Positions 39,230-48,283 of a stretch of DNA of 64,000 nt are shown one piece after another. Under the pieces are notes generated by a model. That model was not told where the DNA came from, made no database searches, and saw nothing but the letters and a program-made list of their open reading frames with translations. Each line of letters opens with the position of its first letter. The first letter of the stretch is position 1. The stretch is taken from NCBI RefSeq assembly GCF_015234515.1, contig NZ_JADGMY010000023.1, forward strand, positions 618,366 through 682,365. The letters run 5' to 3'. The position numbers and the translations under genes are program-made. The DNA comes from Cellulomonas sp. Its GTDB lineage: Bacteria > Actinomycetota > Actinomycetes > Actinomycetales > Cellulomonadaceae.

Positions 39230-39433
39230 ATGTCCGTTCCCGACGACACCGCCACCCCGACGCCCGACGACACCACCGCCGAGACGCCCGACGCGTTCCC
39301 CGACCCCGTCACCGCGACGGCCCCCGAGGCCGACCCGGCGCCGGACGAGGACCAGGACGCGACCCGGCAGCCCGCTGACCAGGGGACGATCCTGCCCGTC
39401 CCCGGCAACCGGGCCAGCACCGGCTTCGCCTGA
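39230..39433 (+). CDS. small acidic Pro/Asp-rich protein, paralog A
   Basis: MSVPDDTATPTPDDTT...GTILPVPGNRASTGFA; SD-like cagggaggtcaccg. Confidence 0.65.
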   Translation: MSVPDDTATPTPDDTTAETPDAFPDPVTATAPEADPAPDEDQDATRQPADQGTILPVPGNRASTGFA

Positions 39434-39458
39434 CAGGTCGGCCTGACGACTCCGGCCG

Positions 39459-39492
39459 ACGACGGTGGCGCCCACGCGGGCGCCACCGTCGT
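39459..39492. terminator. strong bidirectional hairpin between convergent genes
   Basis: 15-bp perfect stem ACGACGGTGGCGCCC-ACGC-GGGCGCCACCGTCGT. Confidence 0.8.
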
Positions 39493-39538
39493 GTCAGACC
39501 CGTCGTGTCAGGCCCGTCGTGTCAGGCCCGTCGTGTCA
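39486..39538. repeat. 14-bp tandem repeat (CCGTCGTGTCAGGC)n abutting ABC permease stop
   Basis: TCA (TGA on minus) at 39494, 39508, 39522, 39536. Confidence 0.85.
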
Positions 39539-40303
39539 CGCGCGGCGCCGCAGGGCGACCGCAGCGCCCGCGAGCGAGGCGGCGGCCCACGCGAGCAGCA
39601 CGACGAGCGAGCGGGTCGGCATCGCGAACGTCTCCTGCGCGAGCCCGGCACGCACCAGCTGGGCCATCGGCTCGATCGGCAGCCACTCGTGCGCGGTCTG
39701 CAGCCACGCGGGCATGCGCTCGGCGGGGTAGGACACGGGGGAGAACAGCAGGACGATGAAGACGAGCGCCTGCGTGAGCAGCATGGCGAGCTGCGGCGGC
39801 AGGACCGTCGCCATCGCGTAGCCGACGGCCGAGGCGGTCAGCGAGACCAGCACGGTCGCGGGCAGGAACCACGGCGCGATCGACAGGTCGACGTCGAAGC
39901 GCAGCACCCCGGCGAGCACGCCGAGGGCCATGCCGGGCAGGGCGATGAGGGTCCACACCAGCAGGTCGGACAGCAGGAACGCGATGCGTGGCACGGGCAG
40001 GGTCCGCATCCAGTCGAGCGAGCCCTCGATGCGCGACTGCCCGACCATCTGCGGCACCATCACCAGCCCGACGGTGATCAGTGTGATGGTCGGCGCGCCC
40101 GTGGCCAGGAACAGGGCGGTGACGGGGTCCGGGTCCCCGACGAGCAGCCCGTAGCCGACGACGGTGGCGACGGCCATGAACACCTGCACGACGACCATGA
40201 GCGGCAGGTACTGCGACTGCCGGCGCAGCTGCCACTGCGCGAGCAGCAGGGTCTGCCGCAGGCCGTCGGTGCGCGTCGGCGCGGGGGCGGTCAGGGTCGT
40301 CAT
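39536..40303 (-). CDS. ABC transporter permease
   Basis: Multiple TM segments; coupled to ATPase gene by 4-bp overlap. Confidence 0.88.
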   Translation of the reverse strand: MTTLTAPAPTRTDGLRQTLLLAQWQLRRQSQYLPLMVVVQVFMAVATVVGYGLLVGDPDPVTALFLATGAPTITLITVGLVMVPQMVGQSRIEGSLDWMRTLPVPRIAFLLSDLLVWTLIALPGMALGVLAGVLRFDVDLSIAPWFLPATVLVSLTASAVGYAMATVLPPQLAMLLTQALVFIVLLFSPVSYPAERMPAWLQTAHEWLPIEPMAQLVRAGLAQETFAMPTRSLVVLLAWAAASLAGAAVALRRRA

Positions 40304-41259
40304 GCTGCCGGTGCCTCCTCGGTGACGTCGACGGGCTCGCCGACGAGCTGCACGTACACGTCCTCGAGCGACGCGGGGGTCAGCGCGTAGCGCTCGAGCC
40401 GCCCGGCCTCGACCTCGTCCTGCGCCCAGCGCACGACGTCGGCCGCCGCGTCGGACGGGACGGTGGCGGTCGCGCGCAGGTGGCCGGCCGCGGCGTCGCG
40501 GGCGGCGGCGTGCCAGCGCACGGGCACGCCGGGCACGGTGTCGACCTCGAGGGTGAGGGCGCCGCGCAGCCGCGCGGTGAGCCCGCTCGGGGTGTCCGCG
40601 GCCAGGACGACGCCGCGGTCGAGGATCGCGAGGTGGTCGACGACACGCTCGGCCTCGCGGACGTTGTGCGTGACGAGCAGGACGCCGTGACCGGCGTCGG
40701 CCAGGCCGCGGATCTGCTGCCAGAGCAGCCGGCGGCGCACGGGGTCGACGTCGTTGGTGGGCTCGTCGAGGACGACCAGGCGCCCGGGGACGACGGTGGT
40801 CATGGCGAACGCGGTGAGCCGGGCGACGCCGCCCGACACCTTCTCGGCCGGGGTGTCGGCCCAGGCGCCGAGGTCGAGGGCGTCGAGCAGGTCCGTGGCG
40901 CGGCGGCGCACGTCGGCGGGGGACGCGCCGCGGATGCGGCCGACGAGCTCGATGGCGCGCCGGGGCGTCAGGCCGCTGATCGGCACGTTGGCCTGCGCCT
41001 GGATGGAGACGAGGCGGCGCGCGTGCTCGGGGTGGGCCACCGCGTCGTGGCCGGTGACGGTGATGGTGCCCTCGTCCGGCCGCACGAGCCCGACGACCTG
41101 GTGCACGAGCGTCGTCTTGCCCGCGCCGTTGTGGCCGAGCAGCCCTACCACCTGACCTGGGGCGACATCGAGGTCGATGCCGTCGTTCGCCTGCACACCG
41201 CGTCGTCCGCGGTACCGCTTGCGCAGCCCGCGGACCGTGAGCACGTCCTGCCCGGTCAT
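40300..41259 (-). CDS. ABC transporter ATP-binding protein
   Basis: GLLGHNGAGKTTLVHQVVGL; LVVLDEPTNDVDPV. Confidence 0.95.
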   Translation of the reverse strand: MTGQDVLTVRGLRKRYRGRRGVQANDGIDLDVAPGQVVGLLGHNGAGKTTLVHQVVGLVRPDEGTITVTGHDAVAHPEHARRLVSIQAQANVPISGLTPRRAIELVGRIRGASPADVRRRATDLLDALDLGAWADTPAEKVSGGVARLTAFAMTTVVPGRLVVLDEPTNDVDPVRRRLLWQQIRGLADAGHGVLLVTHNVREAERVVDHLAILDRGVVLAADTPSGLTARLRGALTLEVDTVPGVPVRWHAAARDAAAGHLRATATVPSDAAADVVRWAQDEVEAGRLERYALTPASLEDVYVQLVGEPVDVTEEAPAA

Positions 41260-41276
41260 CTCGTCCTCCAGTCAGA

Positions 41277-41337
41277 TACCGATCGGTACATGCTGCACAG
41301 TACGTCGGTATACCCGTCGGTATCAACCCTTCGGTAT
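41277..41337. promoter_or_regulatory. probable TetR operator cluster between divergent ABC operon and regulator
   Basis: Perfect palindrome TACCGATCGGTA (41277-41288), GGTATACC (41307-41314), CGGTAT half sites at 41306, 41318, 41332. Confidence 0.65.
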
Positions 41338-41360
41338 GAGCTCGGCGTATCGTGGGGGCC

Positions 41361-42164
41361 ATGGCCGACGACCGTGACCGCCTCAGCGCCGCCAGCCGCG
41401 CCCTCGCCGACGCGGCAGCACAGCTGACGCGCGCTCTCGGCTCCCAGGCCGAACGTCTGCTGCCGGAGGTGACGGACGCCGTCGCGGAAGGGCTGCGCGA
41501 GGCCGCCCGGGAGCTGGCGGACGCCACCGGATCCATCGCGGACGACGCCCGCACGCGGGACCAGCGCCGTCGGCGCAAGGTCGACCGCACGCGGGCCGAC
41601 CTGCTCGACGCCGCCGCGCGCGTGTTCGCGGCCCGCGGCTTCGAGGGCGCGTCCGTCGACGACGTCGCCGCCGAGGCCGGGTACACCAAGGGCGCCGTCT
41701 ACGCGCACTTCGGGTCCAAGCGCGAGCTCTTCCTCGCCGTCGCACGCGCCCGCCTCGGTGAGGAGGGCGACCCGTCGCAGCACACGGTGCCCGGCGTCGG
41801 GCCTGCCGGCGTCGACGTCGGCGCCCTCACCGACGCGCTCGCGCTGTCCTCCGACGACCCGCGCCTGCTGCTCGCGGTCGAGCTGCTCGCGTACGCGCTG
41901 CGCCACCCCGAGGACGCCGACGAGCTCGCCGGGTTCTACGCGCGCGCCTTCGACGCGCTCGTCGAGCACGTCGCCGACCTGCGCCGCGCACGGGACGCCC
42001 GCGAGGGCCGCGAGTCGGCGCCCGGCATCACGCAGGACGACCGCGACACGACGCTCGGTGTCGTCGCGCTGCTGAACGTCGCGCCGCTCGGCGCACGGCT
42101 GCTGGGGCCGGAGCACATCACGCCCGCGGCGGGGGCCCGTGTGATCGCGCGCCTGCTCGCCTGA
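41361..42164 (+). CDS. TetR family transcriptional regulator
   Basis: RADLLDAAARVFAARGFEGASVDDVAAEAGYTKGAVYAHFGSKRELFLAV. Confidence 0.93.
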   Translation: MADDRDRLSAASRALADAAAQLTRALGSQAERLLPEVTDAVAEGLREAARELADATGSIADDARTRDQRRRRKVDRTRADLLDAAARVFAARGFEGASVDDVAAEAGYTKGAVYAHFGSKRELFLAVARARLGEEGDPSQHTVPGVGPAGVDVGALTDALALSSDDPRLLLAVELLAYALRHPEDADELAGFYARAFDALVEHVADLRRARDAREGRESAPGITQDDRDTTLGVVALLNVAPLGARLLGPEHITPAAGARVIARLLA

Positions 42165-42264
42165 CGACGGGCAGTGGTCGGCCGCCCGCGGGCGCCGGTC
42201 GCCCAGCGCGCGGGCGCGGGGACGTCGTGCCACCATCGAGCCACCGATGAGAGGGAGGCCACCG

Positions 42265-42456
42265 ATGTCCGTCCCCGACGACAACGTCACCCCCACGCCC
42301 GACGAGGTCCCGGACCCCGTCGACACGACCGCGCCCCAGGCCCCGCCCGCACCGGACGACCCGGAGGTCGACACCCCGGAGGACGAGTCCGGCCGCGCGG
42401 ACGAGAAGGGCGTGCTCCCCGGGGTCCCCACGCGGCCCTTCAACGGCGACATCTGA
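42265..42456 (+). CDS. small acidic Pro/Asp-rich protein, paralog B
   Basis: MSVPDDNVTPTPDEVPDPVDTTAPQAPPAPDD...GVLPGVPTRPFNGDI; same start context as paralog A. Confidence 0.65.
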   Translation: MSVPDDNVTPTPDEVPDPVDTTAPQAPPAPDDPEVDTPEDESGRADEKGVLPGVPTRPFNGDI

Positions 42457-42541
42457 CCGTCCCGCGCGAGACCGGCCCTTGGGCTCTGGTGCCACGCCCT
42501 GACGCGCGCCACCATCGGCTCGTCGACACGGGCAGGGGGCT

Positions 42542-43030
42542 GTGGTGGGACGGTTCGAACGCTGGCAAGCGACGCGTCTGCGGCGGCACTACGCAGGTGG
42601 GCGCGGCGACGCTTTCGCACGCCGGGCCGCGCGCTTCTACGCCGCGCTGCACGGGACGTGGCTAACCCCGCGACGCTGGGTGACGCTCGAGGTCCCCGGC
42701 CGACGCACCGGTGACCTCACGCGCTTCCCGCTGGGCATGGCCGACGTGGACGGGCGCTGGTACCTGGTGTCGATGCTGGGTGAGTGCGCGTGGGTGTGGA
42801 ACGTCCGCGCCGCCGGGGGCCGTGCCGTGCTGCGGCACGGCCGGGCACGACCGGTCCGGCTGGTCGAGGTGCCCCTCGAGGAGCGGGCCCCCGTCATCCG
42901 TCGGATCGTGCAGGTGGCGCCCGGCACCCGCCCGCACGTGCGGGTCGGCCGCCACGAGCCCGTCGAGGCGTTCGAGGCCGTCGTGGCCGACCACCCGGTC
43001 TTCCGGGTGGAGCCGGCCGACGCGCCGTAG
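42542..43030 (+). CDS. F420/deazaflavin-dependent nitroreductase family protein
   Basis: VTLEVPGRRTGDLTRFPLGMADVDGRWYLVSMLGE..WVWNVRAAGGRAVLRHG. Confidence 0.88.
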   Translation: MVGRFERWQATRLRRHYAGGRGDAFARRAARFYAALHGTWLTPRRWVTLEVPGRRTGDLTRFPLGMADVDGRWYLVSMLGECAWVWNVRAAGGRAVLRHGRARPVRLVEVPLEERAPVIRRIVQVAPGTRPHVRVGRHEPVEAFEAVVADHPVFRVEPADAP

Positions 43031-43055
43031 GGGACGACGCGCCGGCCGAGGTCCG

Positions 43056-46000
43056 TCAGGCGCGAGCGCCGCGTCGCCGCGTCGCCGCGACGAGGGCCAC
43101 GACACCCGCGGAGGCGAGCAGCGCACCGAGCGCGAGCAGCCGCAGGGGTTCGGCGCCGGTGCTGGACAGCGCGGCCCCACCCGCGGGCCGGGCGGTGGAC
43201 GAGGAGCCCGTCCCTGCCGCGCCGCCCGGGGCGTCGCCGCTCCCCGCTGACCCGCCCGCGCCCGGGGCCCCGGCGCCCGGTCCCCCGGCGCCCGTCCCCG
43301 GGTCCGGCACGCCCGCGACGTCGAGCACGGTGCTCGGGCTCGCCGTGCCACCCGCGGTCGTGACGGTGAGCCGCACGAGTGCGCCCTCGTCGGCGATCGC
43401 CGGCGTGAGGGCCAGCGAGTGCACGGTCCGCACGGCCGGCCCGGCGGCGCGCGCCATGGCTCTCGCGGCCTGCGCATCGACGACCCAGCCGACCGGGACC
43501 GGCGCCCACGTGGCACCGCCGTCGCGCGAGACGTGCCACGCGGCGCTCGCGTCGGCGGCCAGGATCGTCCACGCGAGGGTCGTGGGGACCCCCGCCGTGA
43601 GGGTCGTCAGCGCCCCCGGCCCGTCGATGACCACGGGGGCGTCCGCGACGGCGAGCTCGGCCGCCGCGCTCGTCGCCGACACCGGTCCCGACGTGAGCGT
43701 CGCACTCGCGACCGCCCTCACCAGCAGCCCGTCGTCGGAGAGCGTGGGCGTCAGCCGCAGCGCCGTGCCCGTGCCGACGGTCGTCCACATGGCGCCGTCG
43801 GACGACACCTCCCACGTCACGTCCGGCAGTGGGCGGCCCGTGACGTCCACGGTGAACGTGACCTCCTCGCCGGGGGCCGTCGCGACGTCCTCCGGGTCGG
43901 AGACGGTCGGTGCGAGCAGCACCCGCATCGTGGCGGGGTCGCTCGTCGCCGTGCCGCGGGCGTTGGTCGCCACCGCCCGGTAGCGGGTGCCGTGGGCGGC
44001 GTCCGTGCCGGGCACGACGAGCGTCGTACCCGTGGCACCGGGCACCACGACCCAGTCGCCGTCGACCTCGGTCTGCCAGGTCACGTCCGGTGCTGGACGT
44101 CCGGTGACCTGCACCTCGAACGTCGCGGACGTGCCGAGGTCGACGGTCGCGTCCGCGGGCTGCGCGGTCACGACGGGAGCCGCCTCGACCGTCACGTGCG
44201 CCACGTCCGACACGGTCCGGCCCATCGAGCTGACCGCCACGACGCGGACCTGCAGGCCGTCGTCGGCGTCGGTCAACGTGCGCGTGTACGTCGTCGCGGT
44301 GGCCCCGGCGACGGCCGACCAGGAGGAGCCGTCCGTGGACGTCTCCCACGTGAGCGTCGGCGCGGGGTTGGCGTCGACGGCCGCGGTGAACGTCACGGTG
44401 TCGTCCGCGAGGCCCGTGACGTCGGCCGGCTGCTGCGTGAACGTCGCCCTGTAGAGCACCTCCAGGGTGGCGACGGTGCTGGTCACCGAGCCGTGCGTGT
44501 TGCCCACCACCGCGGCGACCTGCGTGCCGTTGTCGGCGGCCGTCACGCCCTCGAGCAGGAACGACCGGCCCGATCCGGCGACGGTCCACCCGCCCCCCGG
44601 TGCCCGCGTCACCCACTGGACGATCGGCGCGGGCGTGCCCGTCACGCCGACCTCGAACCCGGCGTCGCCGCCGGCGCCGACCGACACGTCCTGCGGCTGC
44701 GCGGTGATCGCCGGTCCGTGCTCGACGGTGAGGACCGCCACCGACGACGCCACCGGTCCGGCCCACCCGGTCGCGACGACGCGCACCCGCAGGCCGTCGT
44801 CCGCCGTCGTCGTGGTGCGTGCGTACGTCCACGACGTCGCCCCGGGGACGTCGGACCAGGTGGTCCCGTCCGTCGACGTCTGCCATTGCACGACGGGCGT
44901 GGGGTTGCCGTTGCCGGCGGCCGAGAACGTCGCCACCTGGCCCGTGTACACGGTGGCCGCCGCCGGCTGCCGGGTGAAGGTCGGTGCCCAGCGGACGGTG
45001 AGGGTCGCGGTCGCGCTGGTGACGGAGCCCAGCTTGTTCGTCACGACGGCGCGGACCTGGGTGCCGTCGTCGGCGGGTGTCACGTCGGCGAGGACCAGCG
45101 AGGTCCCGGTGCCCGCGTCGGTCCACGACGCCTCGCCCGCGCCCCGGCGCTGCCAGGTGACGGTCGGGGTGGGGGTGCCGCCGGCCTCGACCGTGAACGT
45201 GGCGTCCTCGCCGAGGGTGACGGTCGTGCTGGCGGGAGCGGTCACGGTCGGGTCGGCCAGCACGGTGACGTACGCGGACTCCGAGATCAGGGTCACGCCT
45301 CCACCGGAGACCACCGCGCGCACCCGCATGCCACGCTCGCCGGTGCCCAGAGCGCCCCCGTACACGGTGCTGGTGCCCCACTTGGTGGTGAGCCAGTAGC
45401 TGCCGTCCCAGGAGACCTGCCACTCGACGTTCGGCGCCGGGTAGCCGGTGACGCCGACGTGGAACTCGACGATCTCGCCCAGGCGGCCCTCGACGTCGGC
45501 GGGGTGCGCGGTGATCGTCGGCGCGTGCGGGACGAGCACCTGGGCGACCCGGCTGTCCGTCGAACCGTGGACGTTCGTCAGGACGGCCCGGACCTCCTGG
45601 CCGTGGTGGCTCAGGTCCCGCGCGGGGAGCGTCAGGGTGGTGCCGGTCTCGGCGAGCCGCTCCCAGCCGCTGGGCGTCTGCTGCCACCAGCTGACGGTGG
45701 GAGCCGGTGCGCCGGACCCGGCGACGGTGAACACCGCGTCGTCGCCGATCGCGACCGTGGCGTCGGCGGGCTGCGTCGTGACGACCGGTGCGGACTCCAG
45801 CGTGACGCTGGCGGGCGAGGTCGGCACGTCACCGGTGGCACCGGTCGCGACCGCGCGCACGAGGAGGCCGTCGTCGTCCGCGGCGAGCGTCCGGGTGTAC
45901 GTCCACGACGTGGCGTCCGCGACGTCCGTCCAGGTGGTGCCGTCGGTCGAGGTCTGCCACTGCACGGTCGGAGTGGGCCGTCCCGACGCGCTCGCGGTGA

Positions 46001-47753
46001 ACGTGACGTCGCTGCCGGCGAGGCCGGTGACGTCCGCGGGGCCGACGACGTCCTGCGGGCCGTAGCCGACGGACAGCGTGGCCGGTGACGTCGTGGCCGT
46101 GCCGGCGGTGCTGGTGAACACCGCGCGGACCTGGGCGCCGTGGTCGGCGAGCGTGAGACCGGGAAGGACGAGGGTCCCGCTGGTCGCGCCGGCAACCGTC
46201 GCCCAGTCGGCGGACGCGTCCGCGCGCCGCTGCCACGTGACCGTCGGTGCCGGGTCGCCGGTCGCAGCGGCGACGAACGTCGCGGACCCGCCCTCGGGTG
46301 CCGCGGCATCGCTCGGCTGCGTCGTGACGACGGGCGGGACCAGGACGGTCATGAGCCCGCTCGCCGTCATGCCGTCGAGCGACGCGGTGACGGTGGTCGT
46401 GCTCTCGGCCGACCACGACGCGCCCGCGCTCGCGGCGCTGCCGAGGGAGTCGACGGTGGACCGGAAGGTGGCACCCGCCCACGTCACGGGCGCGCCCGCG
46501 ACCGCGCTGAAGAACGCGGACGTGGGCCTCGACCCGTCGGACATCGTCAGGTCGAGGTTCGCCGAGACGAGCTGCCCCGCGTTCACCGTGCCGTCCGAGA
46601 GCGACAACGTGGCCGTCGCGTGCGGGGCCGTCGTGGCACCGCCGGCGCTGTCGCAGGTCGTGCCGAGGTCGTTGCAGCCCCACCACGTGCGCACGGCGCT
46701 GTCGGCGCCGGCCACACCGGCGCGCGTGCGCACGTCGTCGACGTCCGTGACGTTCAGGACGACGCGCGAGTCGCTGAGCGTGCCCCCGGCCAGGTCGAGC
46801 GCGGCGGTCGAGCCGGTCCCCCCGACGGCCTCGTTGCCCGTCACGGCCAGACCCGTGAGCGTCGCGGTGCCTGTCGCCACGCGCACGGCCGACCCCGTGG
46901 CGGGCCGCGAGCCCGTGCGCAGCGTGTTGTCCTCGAACCGGGTGCCGGTGATCGTGGTCGTCGGGTCGCCCCAGGCGACGTCGAGCGCACCGCCGACCGT
47001 GCTCTGCACCCCGGACGCCTCGACCGCGTTGCCGCTCACGACCGAGTCCACGACGACGACCTCGTCGGTGCCGTCCACGCCGGTGAAGCCGATGGCGCCG
47101 CCCCCGGCGCCGATCGCGGTGTTGCCGGTGAGCGTGCAGCGCTCGACCCGCAGCGAGCCGCCCGCCATGGAGACGGCACCGCCGACGTCGGACGGCAGGC
47201 CGCCGCCCGGCGTGTTGCGGTTGCCGGTGATCGCGCAGTCCCGCAGCGTCAGGGAGTCGGGCGCGTCAGGGTCGCCGCTGCCGGCGATGATCGCGCCGCC
47301 GCCGCCCGTCTCCGGCGTCCCGACGCCGTTGCGCAGCGTGACGCGCTCGACGGTGAGGTCGACCCCGCCGACGAGCGCCGGGTCCACGTCGAGCACGCGC
47401 GCCGTGCCGCCCCCGTCGATGACCGTGGTCGCCCGGTCCGCCCCGCGCAGCGTGAGGTCCAGCGCATCGCCCGGGTCGACCGTCAGTGCGCCCGCCGTGA
47501 GGTCGTACGTGCCGGCGGGCAGCTCGACGACCGCCTCGGCCGTGTCGCCCGCCTGGCACAGCGCCTCCCGCAGCGACGTCCCGGCGACGCTGCTGGAGCA
47601 ACCCGCCGTGAGGGGCGCGTCGGTGGCCGTCGTGACCGCGATCACCGTCGCCGCCGCCTGCGCGGGTGCCGCGACGAGGCCTGTGGCGAGCACGACGAAA
47701 ATCCCCACACCGGTAGCAATCGGACGGGAAAGGGGGCGCTGACCTGGGGACAT
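43056..47753 (-). CDS. large cell-surface protein: signal peptide, beta-helix-like N-region, 11 Ig-like repeats, C-terminal sorting-like signal
   Basis: MSPGQRPLSRPIATGVGIFVVLATGLVAAPAQA signal; CSSSVAGTSLREALCQAG; 11 repeats of (x)xTxQPxDxxVxxGxxATFxVxxxGxPxPxVxWQ; C-term LSSTGAEPLRLLALGALLASAGVVALVAATRRRGARA. Confidence 0.88.
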   Translation of the reverse strand: MSPGQRPLSRPIATGVGIFVVLATGLVAAPAQAAATVIAVTTATDAPLTAGCSSSVAGTSLREALCQAGDTAEAVVELPAGTYDLTAGALTVDPGDALDLTLRGADRATTVIDGGGTARVLDVDPALVGGVDLTVERVTLRNGVGTPETGGGGAIIAGSGDPDAPDSLTLRDCAITGNRNTPGGGLPSDVGGAVSMAGGSLRVERCTLTGNTAIGAGGGAIGFTGVDGTDEVVVVDSVVSGNAVEASGVQSTVGGALDVAWGDPTTTITGTRFEDNTLRTGSRPATGSAVRVATGTATLTGLAVTGNEAVGGTGSTAALDLAGGTLSDSRVVLNVTDVDDVRTRAGVAGADSAVRTWWGCNDLGTTCDSAGGATTAPHATATLSLSDGTVNAGQLVSANLDLTMSDGSRPTSAFFSAVAGAPVTWAGATFRSTVDSLGSAASAGASWSAESTTTVTASLDGMTASGLMTVLVPPVVTTQPSDAAAPEGGSATFVAAATGDPAPTVTWQRRADASADWATVAGATSGTLVLPGLTLADHGAQVRAVFTSTAGTATTSPATLSVGYGPQDVVGPADVTGLAGSDVTFTASASGRPTPTVQWQTSTDGTTWTDVADATSWTYTRTLAADDDGLLVRAVATGATGDVPTSPASVTLESAPVVTTQPADATVAIGDDAVFTVAGSGAPAPTVSWWQQTPSGWERLAETGTTLTLPARDLSHHGQEVRAVLTNVHGSTDSRVAQVLVPHAPTITAHPADVEGRLGEIVEFHVGVTGYPAPNVEWQVSWDGSYWLTTKWGTSTVYGGALGTGERGMRVRAVVSGGGVTLISESAYVTVLADPTVTAPASTTVTLGEDATFTVEAGGTPTPTVTWQRRGAGEASWTDAGTGTSLVLADVTPADDGTQVRAVVTNKLGSVTSATATLTVRWAPTFTRQPAAATVYTGQVATFSAAGNGNPTPVVQWQTSTDGTTWSDVPGATSWTYARTTTTADDGLRVRVVATGWAGPVASSVAVLTVEHGPAITAQPQDVSVGAGGDAGFEVGVTGTPAPIVQWVTRAPGGGWTVAGSGRSFLLEGVTAADNGTQVAAVVGNTHGSVTSTVATLEVLYRATFTQQPADVTGLADDTVTFTAAVDANPAPTLTWETSTDGSSWSAVAGATATTYTRTLTDADDGLQVRVVAVSSMGRTVSDVAHVTVEAAPVVTAQPADATVDLGTSATFEVQVTGRPAPDVTWQTEVDGDWVVVPGATGTTLVVPGTDAAHGTRYRAVATNARGTATSDPATMRVLLAPTVSDPEDVATAPGEEVTFTVDVTGRPLPDVTWEVSSDGAMWTTVGTGTALRLTPTLSDDGLLVRAVASATLTSGPVSATSAAAELAVADAPVVIDGPGALTTLTAGVPTTLAWTILAADASAAWHVSRDGGATWAPVPVGWVVDAQAARAMARAAGPAVRTVHSLALTPAIADEGALVRLTVTTAGGTASPSTVLDVAGVPDPGTGAGGPGAGAPGAGGSAGSGDAPGGAAGTGSSSTARPAGGAALSSTGAEPLRLLALGALLASAGVVALVAATRRRGARA

Positions 47754-47875
47754 GCTGCGAACAGTAGAGAGTTTCACCCGGGACGAACGGCCTGCCGGAG
47801 GGTGAAAACACCTAGGCTCGCCCTCGGCCCGATCGGCCCTCCCGGACAGATGTCCATCTCAGGAAGCGGGAATCG

Positions 47876-48283
47876 GTGACCACAGAACGGATCGCGGCGT
47901 CGACCGGAGTGACCCGGCGCACGGTGCTGGCCACGGGCGCCGGCGTCGCCGGCGCCGTCACGCTCGGTGCGGCGGCCGGGGTGCAGGTGCTGTTCCGCGA
48001 CCTGCCGCTCGACGGCACCGTGCTGGCCCGGCTGCTCGGCCAGACCTTCGTCGACACGCAGACCGGCACGCCGCTCGTGCTCGCCGCCGTCGACGGGTTC
48101 CGCGGCGCCGCCCCCGACGCCGAGCGGTTCTCGCTCGTCCTCGTCGCCGACGACGCCGCGCTGCCCGGCGCGACCCGCACGCTGCGCCACCCGGACGGCG
48201 ACCTCGTCGTCCACCTCGGCCCCGTGACGGCCGACGGCCGCACGCTCGAGGCCGTCGTCGACCGCACCGGAGGCGCGCTGTGA
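47876..48283 (+). CDS. Tat-signal protein, DUF6916-like
   Basis: GVTRRTVLATGAGVAGAVTLGAAAGV twin-arginine leader; immediately coupled to collar-domain gene. Confidence 0.65.
   Translation: MTTERIAASTGVTRRTVLATGAGVAGAVTLGAAAGVQVLFRDLPLDGTVLARLLGQTFVDTQTGTPLVLAAVDGFRGAAPDAERFSLVLVADDAALPGATRTLRHPDGDLVVHLGPVTADGRTLEAVVDRTGGAL

Noticed and set aside
42637-46088. Long ORFs 42637..45687 (-), 43419..46088 (+) and related frames
   Set aside because: Alternate frames of the repetitive Ig-domain gene; Arg/Gly/His-rich low-complexity translations.
43400-46400. CRISPR-like repetitive DNA
   Set aside because: Periodicity reflects coding Ig-domain repeats (~270 bp), not short palindromic repeats with spacers.
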